Assembly (NCBI GenBank): GCA_913049685.1
Contig: CAJWZD010000013.1
Location: 1-54,046, forward strand
DNA from: an uncultured Fidelibacterota bacterium
Lineage (GTDB): Bacteria > Fidelibacterota > Marinisomatia > Marinisomatales > TCS55
Direction: 5' to 3'
DNA: 54,046 nucleotides
Position 1 is the stretch's first letter. Each line of letters starts with the position of its first letter. Positions 38,277 to 47,886 of the stretch are shown here, piece by piece. Made by a program: the position numbers and the translations under genes. The notes beneath the pieces were generated by a model. The model made no database searches. It was given only the letters and a program-made list of their open reading frames with translations, and was not told the DNA's origin.

Positions 38277-38475
38277 AGTCAATTCTTTCGCTTTTATGTA
38301 TGTGGTTATATTTTCCACTGTATTTTTAATTACTTGAATTTAACAATAAATCCACAATAATCAATAAACATTGCTTTTTCTTTCTTTTCTGTTGTTTTCA
38401 TTTTTTAATAGTAAACTGTGTTGTTATTATTTGATGTATATATTGCTAGTAAAAATTAATTTACCAATTAAATAA

Positions 38476-39759
38476 ATGAAAATTTCAAAAATACATGCAA
38501 GGGAGCTATTTGATTCTAGGGGGAATCCTACCATAGAAGTTGATTTGGAGCTTGATAATGAATTTGCAGGTAGTGCAATTGTGCCTTCAGGTGCTTCAAC
38601 AGGTGAATATGAAGCTGTTGAGCTCAGAGATGGGGATTTAAAGAGGTTTTTAGGTAATGGAGTTTTACAGGCTGTAAAAAATGTGAATACTATATTAGCT
38701 CAGGCATTAAATGGGCAATCTTTTGATAAGCAATCTGAATTAGACAGTTTCCTTATTGATATTGATGGTACAGAAAATAAAAGCAGATTAGGTGCTAATT
38801 CCATTCTGGGTGTGTCAATGGCGTTTGCAAGAGCCTCAGCTAAATGTAATCAAATATCTTTCTACAAATCTTTTCAAAGTTCGTTTGAACATATTCTGCC
38901 AGCTCCAATGATGAACATCATAAATGGAGGAAGTCATGCGAATAACAATATTGACTTTCAAGAGTTCATGATATTCCCAATTGGTGCTGAGTCTTTTTCA
39001 TATTCGATGCAGATGGGTGTAGAGGTTTTTCACCATTTAAAAATATTGTTAAATGAAAGAGGTCTTTCAACTGCTGTTGGTGATGAAGGTGGCTTTGCTC
39101 CAAATCTTAGATCAAATCACGAGGCTATTGAGATAATTCTTGAGGCCATTACAAAAGCTTCATTCGTTCCTGGAAAAGACATTTTTATTGCTTTAGATGT
39201 TGCTGCAAGTGAATTTTATGATAAAAATTTCTATTATTTAGAATCTGATAATTCAAAACTCTCAAGCGGCAGTATGATTGATTATTTATCAAATCTTGTC
39301 AAACAATATCCAATAATTTCAATTGAAGATGGTTTAGATGAGAATGATTGGGATGGCTGGAATGAATTAAATAGTAAATTGGGAAATATATGTCAAATTG
39401 TTGGCGATGATTTAACCGTTACTAATAAAGAAAGGTTGGCCAAATCAATTCAAAATAAATCTATGAATGCAATTTTAATTAAACTTAATCAAATAGGAAC
39501 AATAACCGAGACTGTTGATGCAATAAATCTCGCAAAGAAGCATTGTTTTGGCACAATTATTTCACACCGTTCTGGAGAAACAGAAGATACAATTATATCT
39601 GATTTTTCAGTTTCTATGGGAGCAGGACAAATTAAAACAGGATCTCTTTCCAGAACAGATCGTGTTGCAAAATATAATCAACTCTTAAGAATTGAAGAAC
39701 AATTGGGAGATGGGGCAATTTTTGCAGGTAGCAATGCTTTAGGAATCGACATAAGTTAA
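38476..39759 (+). CDS. eno: Enolase
   Basis: 427 residues, normal length; converts 2-phosphoglycerate to phosphoenolpyruvate in glycolysis. N-terminal ARELFDSRGNPTIEVD, GASTGEYEAVELRDGD, the metal-binding and catalytic region (GDEGGFAPNL, SIEDGLDENDWDGW, VGDDLTVTN), the catalytic lysine in LIKLNQIGT, and the signature ISHRSGETEDT are all present. It is followed 1 base later by an FtsB-like gene. Confidence 0.98.
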   Translation: MKISKIHARELFDSRGNPTIEVDLELDNEFAGSAIVPSGASTGEYEAVELRDGDLKRFLGNGVLQAVKNVNTILAQALNGQSFDKQSELDSFLIDIDGTENKSRLGANSILGVSMAFARASAKCNQISFYKSFQSSFEHILPAPMMNIINGGSHANNNIDFQEFMIFPIGAESFSYSMQMGVEVFHHLKILLNERGLSTAVGDEGGFAPNLRSNHEAIEIILEAITKASFVPGKDIFIALDVAASEFYDKNFYYLESDNSKLSSGSMIDYLSNLVKQYPIISIEDGLDENDWDGWNELNSKLGNICQIVGDDLTVTNKERLAKSIQNKSMNAILIKLNQIGTITETVDAINLAKKHCFGTIISHRSGETEDTIISDFSVSMGAGQIKTGSLSRTDRVAKYNQLLRIEEQLGDGAIFAGSNALGIDIS

Positions 39760-39760
39760 A

Positions 39761-40078
39761 ATGAACCCAAGAAAAAATAAAAATAAATCAAACATTCAAA
39801 AAAAAGTTATTAAACTATTTTTATTATTGGGCATTGGAATTTTGTTGATCACTTTCTTTTTTGGTGACCACGGACTTTATCACTTATATACTATAAAATC
39901 TGAACGAAATAAAATTCAAAAAGAGATTGATCATTTAAGAGAAAAAAGAGTTGTTTTAGAGGATGAAAAAACAAGACTTAAAACTGATTTTAAATATATA
40001 GAAGAAATGGCTAGAGAAAAGTATCGGATGGCTAAAAAAGGCGAAAAAGTATTTAAAGTGATAGAAAAAGAGGATTAG
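39761..40078 (+). CDS. FtsB/DivIC-like septum formation initiator
   Basis: 105 residues: a short cytoplasmic N-terminus rich in Lys/Asn, one membrane helix (LFLLLGIGILLITFFFG), then a coiled coil (RNKIQKEIDHLREKRVVLED) and the typical ending MAREKYRMAKKGEKVFKV. FtsB-type proteins bridge FtsL and FtsQ in the divisome. Following enolase is the classic position of ftsB. Its stop abuts that of the convergent rhomboid gene. Confidence 0.9.
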   Translation: MNPRKNKNKSNIQKKVIKLFLLLGIGILLITFFFGDHGLYHLYTIKSERNKIQKEIDHLREKRVVLEDEKTRLKTDFKYIEEMAREKYRMAKKGEKVFKVIEKED

Positions 40079-40894
40079 TTAATTTTTTTTCACATCTCTT
40101 CCAATTCTCCTACTATACGCATAAAGCTGATCTTTTTCATCTTCGCTTAAAGAATCAAAGCCTTTATCACTAACCTTATCTAACAATCTATCGATTTTTT
40201 TCTGCAATAGGATTGTGTTCGCTCGCCTTTTTTCAACTTTCCTTTGCTGAGACTCTATTATTTTATTGTTTATTATTATGGATGATCTGGATTTAAAATT
40301 TGGAAATTTTAAGTATATAAAGCCAATAATCATTCCAGATAAATGAGTAAGATGGCTGATATTTGACCCGTTAGTATCTATTGTTGAAACAAAAGATATC
40401 AATGCTAGAATCGTAACAAAATACTTAACTTTGATAGGAAACAAAAAATAGATTAAGACCTTACGATTAGGGAACATTAATCCGTACGCTAATAAAATAC
40501 CATAGATTGCACCGCTCGCTCCAATTAAAATGCTGTAGTTATTATTATAATTAAAGAGTAGCCAAACAAGACCAGACCCAATTCCAGTTGTTAAATAGTA
40601 TTGTAAAAACTTTTTTCCTCCCCAAATAGACTCCATCTCTGTGCCGAACATCCATAAAACAAACATGTTCATAAATATGTGAAAAAAGTCTCCATGTACA
40701 AACATATATGTGATTGGTTGCCATAATTTTGGGTTCGATGATAATCCCAGGCTTAGCATATCAAACTGACCAACCATAAAATATCTTATCAGAAATAATG
40801 CTGCATTTATTGATATTAAGGCTCTAATAATACTCCTTGAAAAATGGGGTTTAAAAATGTGACCTCCATGTTCTGATTGAAATTGATAATTCAT
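40079..40894 (-). CDS. Rhomboid-family intramembrane serine protease
   Basis: 271 residues with six or so membrane helices. Catalytic Ser127 is in GASGAIYG; His184 is in HLTHLSGMIIG; HGDFFHIFMNMFVLWMFG is the usual N-terminal loop. A charged C-terminal tail (residues 210-271; EKRRANTILLQKKIDRLLDK) extends into the cytoplasm. It cleaves membrane-embedded substrates. It lies 29 bases downstream of recO. Confidence 0.94.
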   Translation of the reverse strand: MNYQFQSEHGGHIFKPHFSRSIIRALISINAALFLIRYFMVGQFDMLSLGLSSNPKLWQPITYMFVHGDFFHIFMNMFVLWMFGTEMESIWGGKKFLQYYLTTGIGSGLVWLLFNYNNNYSILIGASGAIYGILLAYGLMFPNRKVLIYFLFPIKVKYFVTILALISFVSTIDTNGSNISHLTHLSGMIIGFIYLKFPNFKSRSSIIINNKIIESQQRKVEKRRANTILLQKKIDRLLDKVSDKGFDSLSEDEKDQLYAYSRRIGRDVKKN

Positions 40895-40923
40895 GGTCTA
40901 AAATACAGGTAAAACATTAATAG

Positions 40924-41610
40924 CTAACCCATTGTCTCTTTCATAAATTTCAATGATTTGAAATTATCTAAACCATCAAAATGAATTTTTAAGCAAGTAT
41001 TTAGGTAGTTTGAAATAATTTTTCTATCCTGCGATGAAAGCAATAGATTTTCCTCAGAGCCTGATTTATTGTTTTCAAAGCAATCAAAAATTATTTTTGA
41101 GTTTGTAGATTTGTAAGGATCAGGGAGAGGGGTATTATTTTGATCTTTCTGACTGAAATCAGGCCTAAATCCAAGCTTATTTAATATCTGATATTGATAA
41201 TACCAAAAATTCAAATTGTCATTATTTGTATTATTATCAATTGAATTTAATGCGCTAAATAATTCGTCAAATAAATCTTCATGAGGATCGCTCTCAGTTA
41301 AGCATTTATCCGTCAATTCCAATAAAGCCATGGAAAAAGTTATCTTTTTAAAGTTTTGGGGAATATTCTTCCATGTACTGGTAAAGCTGGACTTAGAAAT
41401 CGTCTGTAGATTTTTTGATGGTTTATAGTAATAAACCAAATCTAAACAATTTATAGGCTGAAAGTGTGCGCTCCTTGGAGTTTTCTTTCTGCGTGCCCCA
41501 TGAACAATGAAGCTAAGTTTTCCATTGTTTCTAACAAAGCATCTAGCAATTATACTGCTTTCACCGTAAGGAAATCTTTTAAGGACTATAGCGCTTGAAT
41601 TAGTTATCAT
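40924..41610 (-). CDS. recO: DNA repair protein RecO
   Basis: 228 residues. The OB-fold N-terminus is SSAIVLKRFPYGESSIIARC, followed by LSFIVHGARRKKTPRSAHFQP and the helical YLELTD-like region. RecO loads RecA with RecR on SSB-coated DNA. The zinc-finger cysteines found in some RecO proteins are not seen. It is just downstream of proS (10 bases), hence cotranscribed. Confidence 0.9.
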   Translation of the reverse strand: MITNSSAIVLKRFPYGESSIIARCFVRNNGKLSFIVHGARRKKTPRSAHFQPINCLDLVYYYKPSKNLQTISKSSFTSTWKNIPQNFKKITFSMALLELTDKCLTESDPHEDLFDELFSALNSIDNNTNNDNLNFWYYQYQILNKLGFRPDFSQKDQNNTPLPDPYKSTNSKIIFDCFENNKSGSEENLLLSSQDRKIISNYLNTCLKIHFDGLDNFKSLKFMKETMG

Positions 41611-41620
41611 TAAGGATTAG

Positions 41621-43090
41621 TTAATAAGCTTTAGCAAAAATCACTTCATGTTTTGCTGGTTTCCCAGTATAAACACACACAAGTTTTTTTGGATTTTCAT
41701 CAAAAGGTATAACTCTAATTGTTGCTTTTGTTTCATCTTTTATAGCTTGCTCGGTTTCTTTAGTGCCATCCCATCCACATCTAATAAATCCACCAGTTTC
41801 TTTTGTTATTATTTTAAAATCGTCATAATTATCCACTCTAAAAGTATTCTCATCTCTAAACTGCAATGCTTGATTAAATAGGTTGGATTGAATATCACTT
41901 AAAAGGGAGATGATCTCACCAGTTAACATATTTTTAGCAATTGATTTTTTTTCATTATTATCTCTTCTGGCGACAATAGCGCAATTATTTTCAATATCTC
42001 TTAAACCAATTTCTAATCTAATAGGGGCGCCTCGCATCTCCCATTCATTGAATTTAAAACCTGGACTTTCCTTTCTCCAGTCTTCGTGAACTCTAACATT
42101 TTCGGTAATTAAATCATCAATTATAGGTCTGGTATATTCTTGGATTGTGCTTTTATCATTCTCATTTCTAAAAATAGGAATGACAACTACTTGAAACGGT
42201 GCAATTTTTGGTGGAAGTCTCAACCCCTTTTCATCGCCATGTGTCATAATTACGCCGCCAACAAGCCTAGTGCTTACACCCCAACTAGTTGCATATACGT
42301 ACTCTTCAACGTTGTCTTTAGTTTGGAATTTTACATCAAAAGCTTTTGCAAAGTTTTGGCCTAAGTTATGTGAAGTTCCGGCTTGTAATGCGCGCTTATC
42401 TCGCATCATTGCTTCAATACAATATGTAAATTCTGCTCCTGCAAACTTTTCAGATTCAGATTTTAATCCAGTATGTACTGGCATTGCTAAAAAGTCCTCA
42501 GCAAGTTTTCGATAAAGCTCTAATATCAAAAGAGTTTCTTCTTCAGCCTGTTCGTATGTTTCATGTGCAGTATGACCTTCTTGCCACAAAAATTCAGTAG
42601 TTCTTAAAAATAGACGCGTTCTCATTTCCCAGCGCACAACATTAGCCCATTGATTTATTAGTAAGGGGAGGTCTCTATAGGACTGAATCCACTTCTTATA
42701 CATTGACCAAATAATTGTTTCAGATGTCGGCCTAACTATAACCTCTTCCTCCAATCGGGAATCTGGATCAACAATAATACCTTTATCACTATCTGATTTT
42801 AAACGCGTATGGGTCACTACAGCACATTCTTTGGCAAACCCCTCAACATGATCTGCTTCTTTTGCCAAAAATGACTTAGGTATAAATAATGGGAAGTAGG
42901 CATTTTCATGACCCGTTTCCTTAATCATCTGATCAAATGAATCTTTGATTAATTCCCATAAAGCAAAACCATATGGTTTAATAACCATGGTTCCTTTTAC
43001 AGGGCCATAATCTGCCAGACCTGCTTTAATAACAACATCGGTATACCACGATGCGTAATCTTTGCTTTGAGATGCTATATTTTTTGACAT
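41621..43090 (-). CDS. proS: Prolyl-tRNA synthetase (archaeal/eukaryotic-type, short form)
   Basis: 489 residues. Class II aminoacyl-tRNA synthetase of the ProRS type 3 (archaeal/eukaryotic-like): VRPTSETIIWSMYKKWI (motif 2 region), RTRLFLRTTEFLWQEGHTAHET, and GVSTRLVGGVIMTHGDEKGLRLPP. It lacks the editing INS domain found in E. coli-type enzymes. This form is scattered through bacteria, including FCB groups. Charges tRNA-Pro with proline. Confidence 0.96.
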   Translation of the reverse strand: MSKNIASQSKDYASWYTDVVIKAGLADYGPVKGTMVIKPYGFALWELIKDSFDQMIKETGHENAYFPLFIPKSFLAKEADHVEGFAKECAVVTHTRLKSDSDKGIIVDPDSRLEEEVIVRPTSETIIWSMYKKWIQSYRDLPLLINQWANVVRWEMRTRLFLRTTEFLWQEGHTAHETYEQAEEETLLILELYRKLAEDFLAMPVHTGLKSESEKFAGAEFTYCIEAMMRDKRALQAGTSHNLGQNFAKAFDVKFQTKDNVEEYVYATSWGVSTRLVGGVIMTHGDEKGLRLPPKIAPFQVVVIPIFRNENDKSTIQEYTRPIIDDLITENVRVHEDWRKESPGFKFNEWEMRGAPIRLEIGLRDIENNCAIVARRDNNEKKSIAKNMLTGEIISLLSDIQSNLFNQALQFRDENTFRVDNYDDFKIITKETGGFIRCGWDGTKETEQAIKDETKATIRVIPFDENPKKLVCVYTGKPAKHEVIFAKAY

Positions 43091-43158
43091 ATTTAAATTC
43101 TTTTAATTTCAAATAGAAATTACCGGTTTGTTGTAGGTGTTACAATCAAATTTGTAAT

Positions 43159-43187
43159 TTGAAATAATAAGCTTATTGCTTTATAAT
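43159..43187 (+). promoter_or_regulatory. Sigma-70-type promoter for amidohydrolase operon
   Basis: TTGAAA (43159-43164), a 17-base spacer and TATAAT (43182-43187) match the consensus nearly perfectly. It lies 35 bases upstream of the ATG at 43222, in the divergent space with proS. Confidence 0.75.
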
Positions 43188-43221
43188 GAAGCTACTAGTT
43201 GACGAGTAAAGGAAAGATTAA

Positions 43222-44913
43222 ATGAAGATAAAAATACTATTTATCAGTTGTTTCATTTTTTTATTGAGCTGCGAATCTGAAAAGGCAGATATGATTATTT
43301 ACAATGGAAAGATATATACAATGAACGATTTAATGCCAATAACGGAAGCAGTAGCTATAAATAATGGAAAAATTATTGCCTTGGGGAAATATAAAGAGCT
43401 AGATCGTCTTATATCGCCAAATACACAGATAATTAATTTAAGTGGTGCAATGATGACGCCTGGAATAATTGAAGGGCATGGCCATTTTTATGGCTTAGGG
43501 CTTGCAGAAATGCAGCTTGATTTGTCAACTACAGAAAGCTACCAAGATCTAATCGATATGGTTTCTGACGCAGTTGATAAAGCAAGTCCAGGTGATTGGA
43601 TTTTAGGGAGGGGATGGCACCAAAGCAAGTGGAGTGATAATAGAGATAGCTTTATAAATGGATTCCAAACGCACGATAAACTTTCTGAAATTTCACCAAA
43701 TAATCCGGTTTGGCTGAAGCATGCAAGTGGCCACGCAGGGTTTGCAAATAAGAAAGCGATGGATATTGCTGGTGTTAGCAATGAAACGGAGTTTGGTTTT
43801 GGAGGAGAAATAATAAAAGATTTGTCTGGTGCTCCAACTGGGGTTTTTAATGAAAGAGCTCAAGGGCTGATAAGTAAACATGCAGATTCTAATCTTGGTG
43901 ATAATTCTGATTTAAAAGCCATTGAACTGGCTGTAAATGCATGTTTAGAAAATGGAATTACCTCATTTCATGATGCTGGAACAAGCGCAAAAGCAATTGA
44001 GGTTTTAAGAGAATCTATTGATAAAAACTTATTAAAAGTGCGCATCTATGCAATGCTAACAAGTAGAGATACTACCTTACTGAATACCTGGTACAAAAAG
44101 GGACCTGAGATTGGAAGTGCAGATGATTTTTTAACCATTCGTTCTATTAAAATTAATGCAGATGGCGCCCTTGGGTCTCGAGGAGCCTGGCTAATTGATC
44201 ACTATTCTGATAGGCCTGGTCATCATGGAATGCCAACACAATCAATGGAGTATGTATATAAGGTTGCAAAAAATGGTATCTTAAGCGGGTTTCAAGTTAA
44301 CTCTCACGCAATCGGTGATAGAGCAAATCGTGAGATCTTGAACCAATATGAAATTGTATTTAATGAATTCCCTAATTTAGCAAGAGATCACAGGTGGAGA
44401 ATTGAACATGCTCAGCATATTGACCCTATAGACATTCCCAGATTTGGAAGCCTAAAGGTCATAGCTTCGATTCAGGGAATACATATGTCATCAGATAGAC
44501 CCTGGGCAATAGATAGATTAGGAGAAAAACGAATTATTGAAAGTGCATATGTGTGGAGAGATCTCATAAATAACGGTGCAATATTGATCAATGGTTCCGA
44601 CGTACCAGTTGAACCTATAAACCCTATCGCATCATTTTATGCAAGCAGTACTAGAAAAACCTTAAAGGGGTTTCCAGAAGGGGGCTTTGAACCCTCCCAA
44701 AAGATGACTCGATTAGAAGCTTTGAAGAGCTACACAATAAATGCAGCTTATGGAGCTTTCGAAGAAAATAAAAAAGGTTCTATTGAAATTGGAAAGTTTG
44801 CTGATTTTACAGTTTTTTCACAAAATCTTATTACAATTCCTGATGATAAGATTTTAGATACTAAAGTTCTGTACACAATTGTCAATGGTAAGATTGAATA
44901 CAGGGCAAATTGA
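43222..44913 (+). CDS. Amidohydrolase (YtcJ/LAF3-like) lipoprotein
   Basis: 563 residues with a lipobox (FLLSCES, Cys near residue 17). The metal-dependent amidohydrolase-3 fold: VAINNGKIIALGKYKEL, GAMMTPGIIEGHGHFYGLGLAE (metal His pair), LGRGWHQSKW, NADGALGSRGAWL (with catalytic Lys-like position), NSHAIGDRANREILN, RIEHAQHI and GSDVPVEPINP. The family acts on unknown amides or N-acyl groups. It is anchored to an envelope face. Its stop overlaps the next gene's TTG start (TTGA). Confidence 0.9.
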   Translation: MKIKILFISCFIFLLSCESEKADMIIYNGKIYTMNDLMPITEAVAINNGKIIALGKYKELDRLISPNTQIINLSGAMMTPGIIEGHGHFYGLGLAEMQLDLSTTESYQDLIDMVSDAVDKASPGDWILGRGWHQSKWSDNRDSFINGFQTHDKLSEISPNNPVWLKHASGHAGFANKKAMDIAGVSNETEFGFGGEIIKDLSGAPTGVFNERAQGLISKHADSNLGDNSDLKAIELAVNACLENGITSFHDAGTSAKAIEVLRESIDKNLLKVRIYAMLTSRDTTLLNTWYKKGPEIGSADDFLTIRSIKINADGALGSRGAWLIDHYSDRPGHHGMPTQSMEYVYKVAKNGILSGFQVNSHAIGDRANREILNQYEIVFNEFPNLARDHRWRIEHAQHIDPIDIPRFGSLKVIASIQGIHMSSDRPWAIDRLGEKRIIESAYVWRDLINNGAILINGSDVPVEPINPIASFYASSTRKTLKGFPEGGFEPSQKMTRLEALKSYTINAAYGAFEENKKGSIEIGKFADFTVFSQNLITIPDDKILDTKVLYTIVNGKIEYRAN

Positions 44914-45638
44914 TTAGCAAAAAAACATATAAAACTATAAAATCTTTAAAAAGCAGGAAATTTAGATACACGCTAGAAAGATTTACTGTTGAGGGATTAA
45001 GATTAATAAAAACTATTTTGGAAAAGGGTGCGTTTTTAGAAAGTGTTTTTTTCACAAAAGCTTTTGAGAACAAAAATTTAGAATTTATTAAGCAAATAGA
45101 TAGCGATATACTGTTTGATGTTTCTGAAAAAGAGATGAAGGATTTATCAAACATGACCACCCCTTCTGGTATTTTAGCTATTTCAAAATTCCCTAACTAC
45201 GGAAAATTGAATTCAGGTAAGAATATTATTTTTTTGGACCAGATATCAGACCCAGGAAATATGGGTACTATTTTGCGAACAGCGTCTTGGTTTGGTGTTG
45301 AGCAAATAGTTCTTTCAGATAAATGTATTGATCCCTTCAACCCTAAGGTAGTTGCAGCCGCTATGGGGAGTCACTTCCAAATAAAATTTTTAGGACAAGA
45401 AAGCATTGATAAGCTTGATGATTATTTATGGATAGGCGCTTCGCTGGATGGAAAAATGTTAAAACAGTCTATAAAAATCAATGAAAAATGGATTCTAGTC
45501 ATGGGTAGTGAGGCGCACGGTATCGATAAAAAAATAAAATCAAGACTTGATGAGATTTACACAGTTCCAAAACTGGGTGAAGGGGAGTCGCTGAATGTTG
45601 GAGTAGCGATGGGTATTATCTTGAGTAAGATTCTTTAA
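44910..45638 (+). CDS. SpoU/TrmH-family RNA 2'-O-methyltransferase
   Basis: 242 residues, TTG start coupled to the upstream stop. N-terminal RNA-binding domain (SKKTYKTIKSLKSRKFRYTL, FTVEGLRLI). SPOUT knot motifs: LDQISDPGNMGTILRTASWF, MGSEAHGIDKKI and LNVGVAMGIILSKIL. Likely a 23S rRNA or tRNA ribose methyltransferase of the RlmB/TrmH class; the exact target is not decidable by eye. Confidence 0.93.
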   Translation: MISKKTYKTIKSLKSRKFRYTLERFTVEGLRLIKTILEKGAFLESVFFTKAFENKNLEFIKQIDSDILFDVSEKEMKDLSNMTTPSGILAISKFPNYGKLNSGKNIIFLDQISDPGNMGTILRTASWFGVEQIVLSDKCIDPFNPKVVAAAMGSHFQIKFLGQESIDKLDDYLWIGASLDGKMLKQSIKINEKWILVMGSEAHGIDKKIKSRLDEIYTVPKLGEGESLNVGVAMGIILSKIL

Positions 45639-45712
45639 TAATTGGTTGCTTTCACCATTGACTAAATAAGTATTAATTTTAAATGTTATGGATAATATAG
45701 ATATAGAGCCCT

Positions 45713-46516
45713 ATGAGTCGAATTATATCAGTACCGTTTGCTTTTGGAATCATAATTTTTTCTTTCCTATGCTCTCTTTTTATCGCTGGAATATTTAGCG
45801 CCTTAGATCCTGCAATACTATCAGGGGCTGATCTGGGAATATTCTCCTATCTGGCTTTGTTTTTTGCTCAAATATTCCTTGTAGCACCAGTTGCGTTTTT
45901 TTTATTTAAAAATGGGTATAAATTATCTGATAACTTCAGGTTTAACTCTGTTTCAAAAAATATACTTTTCTATTCTTTCGTACTTTCATTCGGAGTAGTT
46001 TTAATTTCGAGCGAATTAAATATTATTATAGATTCGATATTTCCTCTGCCTGATTCTTTTCTAAACCTTGATTCCCTTTTGTCACCTGAAAACCCTTTTT
46101 CTCTAATTTTAGTATTTTTAACAGTTGTTATTGTCGCGCCGATTGGTGAAGAAATGGTTTTTAGAGGCTTTTTACAGCGGTTTTTGGAAACTTCTTGGGG
46201 GGATATAACCCGCTCTATTTTGGTCTCTAGTCTGTTTTTTACTTTGATTCACTTCAACCCTTATTGGGCAATTCAGATTTATCTAATGGGTCTAGTATTG
46301 GGGTATTTGTCGTGGTTGACAAAATCAATCTATCCATCTATATTGTTACACATGTCAATAAACGGAACGTCCATGTTGTTCATTTTTTTAGGTGAGGGAG
46401 CTGAAAACTCGCTTTTATGGAAAGGGCACATCAATCCTATATTATTGGGCATTGGAATTTTTGCAGCATGGTATGGTCTTAAAAATATGCATACAAATAA
46501 GCAGGTAGTTTCATGA
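45713..46516 (+). CDS. CPBP-family intramembrane metalloprotease
   Basis: 267 residues with about eight membrane helices. The CPBP/Abi motifs are GEEMVFRGFLQRF (Glu146-Glu147 and Arg151) and FTLIHFNPYW (His180), then a third motif near LHMSINGTSML. Related to CAAX prenyl proteases, but in bacteria the substrates vary. Its stop overlaps the mgtE ATG by 4 bases. Confidence 0.9.
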   Translation: MSRIISVPFAFGIIIFSFLCSLFIAGIFSALDPAILSGADLGIFSYLALFFAQIFLVAPVAFFLFKNGYKLSDNFRFNSVSKNILFYSFVLSFGVVLISSELNIIIDSIFPLPDSFLNLDSLLSPENPFSLILVFLTVVIVAPIGEEMVFRGFLQRFLETSWGDITRSILVSSLFFTLIHFNPYWAIQIYLMGLVLGYLSWLTKSIYPSILLHMSINGTSMLFIFLGEGAENSLLWKGHINPILLGIGIFAAWYGLKNMHTNKQVVS

Positions 46517-47886
46517 AAAAAGAAATGTACAGTTCAGAGGTAACTCTTTTGAGAGACACTTTTAGAAGACTGCTTCGCAGACACGCTAAAACTAATATAG
46601 TTAAGCTAATTGACAAAACGCATCCCTCAGACCTTGCTTTAATATTCAGGTATTTTAACGATTCTGAGCAAAATGCAATTTTTTCTAGTATGCTAGCCTC
46701 GGAGGATACCGTAAAATTTTTATATGAACTCGATGAGTCCATAGCAACGAGACTGATTGAAAACGAAACACCCGAAAGACTTGCTGATATTATGGAGCAG
46801 GCAAGTTCCAATGAGCAGGCATTTTTAATGGGACTTGTTAGCGATCAATTTGCGACCTCAGTAATTGATTTATTACAAGCTGAAGAGCAAGAAGAGCTAG
46901 AAGAGATGATGGCCTATCCTGATGATAGTGCTGGAATATTAATGTATACAGATGTCTTTACGCTCCATGAAGAAACAAAAGCCAGAGAAGCAATCTATGC
47001 GTTGCAAGACCAAGAAGATGCTGAAATGGTTTTTTATCTATATACGCTTGATGATGATGGAAGGCTTACTGGTGTTATATCCCTAAGAGACTTGGTAACA
47101 ACTCCTGGTGAAACCATGTTAAAAGATATAATGTCTAAAAATATTCAAGCGGTCAGACCAGAGACAGACCAAGAAGAAGTTGCCAGAATCGTTTCTCAAT
47201 ATAATTTTCTCGCTGTTCCTGTGGTTGACGCAGATGAAAAACTTTTAGGTATAGTAACAGTAGATAGCGTCGTTGATGTGATTAGGGAGGAGGCAACTGA
47301 AGACTTTCTGCAACTTGCTGGAGCAGGAAAAGATAGAGAAATTTTGCTCAAATCTTCATGGGAAAATGCCCGCATTCGCTTACCCTGGCTATTTGCAAGT
47401 TGGATTGGGGGTATTATTGCAGCTTTTATCATTGGAGTATTTAATAATATTCTAGAAAGCGCCATTGCTCTTGCAGCGTTTATACCGGTTATCATCGGTA
47501 TGGGTGGAAACGTTGGAACACAGTCATCTACAATAATTGTAAGAGGCCTAGCAACAGGAAGGGTAAGCTTTGAAAACTCAATTAAAGTGCTGTTTAAAGA
47601 AATGCGCGTTGGTCTTATTCTTGGAACACTCTACGGTATCCTTTTAGGAGTATTTGCTATTTTTCAATTTTTAGATGCTTCCCCTTTGTTAGGGCTAGTT
47701 GTGGGGCTAAGTATATGTATATCAATGATTTTAGCTGCTACAATTGGATCTCTTGTCCCGCTTGTTTTAAATAGATTTGATATTGATCCAGCTGTTGCTA
47801 CAGGCCCGTTTGTAACAACCGCAATTGATGTTATCGGTGTGGCGTTTTATTTTATAATTGCACGATCGTTCTTGGTGGCGGGTTAG
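46513..47886 (+). CDS. mgtE: Magnesium transporter MgtE
   Basis: 457 residues. N-terminal helical domain (LIDKTHPSDLALIFRYFN), a CBS pair (TLDDDGRLTGVISLRDLV, VPVVDADEKLLGIVTVDSV), the plug helix and a five-helix membrane domain with the pore signature GMGGNVGTQSSTIIVRGLATG. It takes up Mg2+ under control of cytoplasmic Mg2+ bound to the N and CBS domains. The next gene's ATG directly follows the TAG stop. Confidence 0.96.
   Translation: MKKEMYSSEVTLLRDTFRRLLRRHAKTNIVKLIDKTHPSDLALIFRYFNDSEQNAIFSSMLASEDTVKFLYELDESIATRLIENETPERLADIMEQASSNEQAFLMGLVSDQFATSVIDLLQAEEQEELEEMMAYPDDSAGILMYTDVFTLHEETKAREAIYALQDQEDAEMVFYLYTLDDDGRLTGVISLRDLVTTPGETMLKDIMSKNIQAVRPETDQEEVARIVSQYNFLAVPVVDADEKLLGIVTVDSVVDVIREEATEDFLQLAGAGKDREILLKSSWENARIRLPWLFASWIGGIIAAFIIGVFNNILESAIALAAFIPVIIGMGGNVGTQSSTIIVRGLATGRVSFENSIKVLFKEMRVGLILGTLYGILLGVFAIFQFLDASPLLGLVVGLSICISMILAATIGSLVPLVLNRFDIDPAVATGPFVTTAIDVIGVAFYFIIARSFLVAG

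Noticed and set aside
38277-38475. tRNA or small RNA in the gap before eno
   Set aside because: No cloverleaf or conserved tRNA arms could be found; only AT-rich sequence and a possible short leader ORF.
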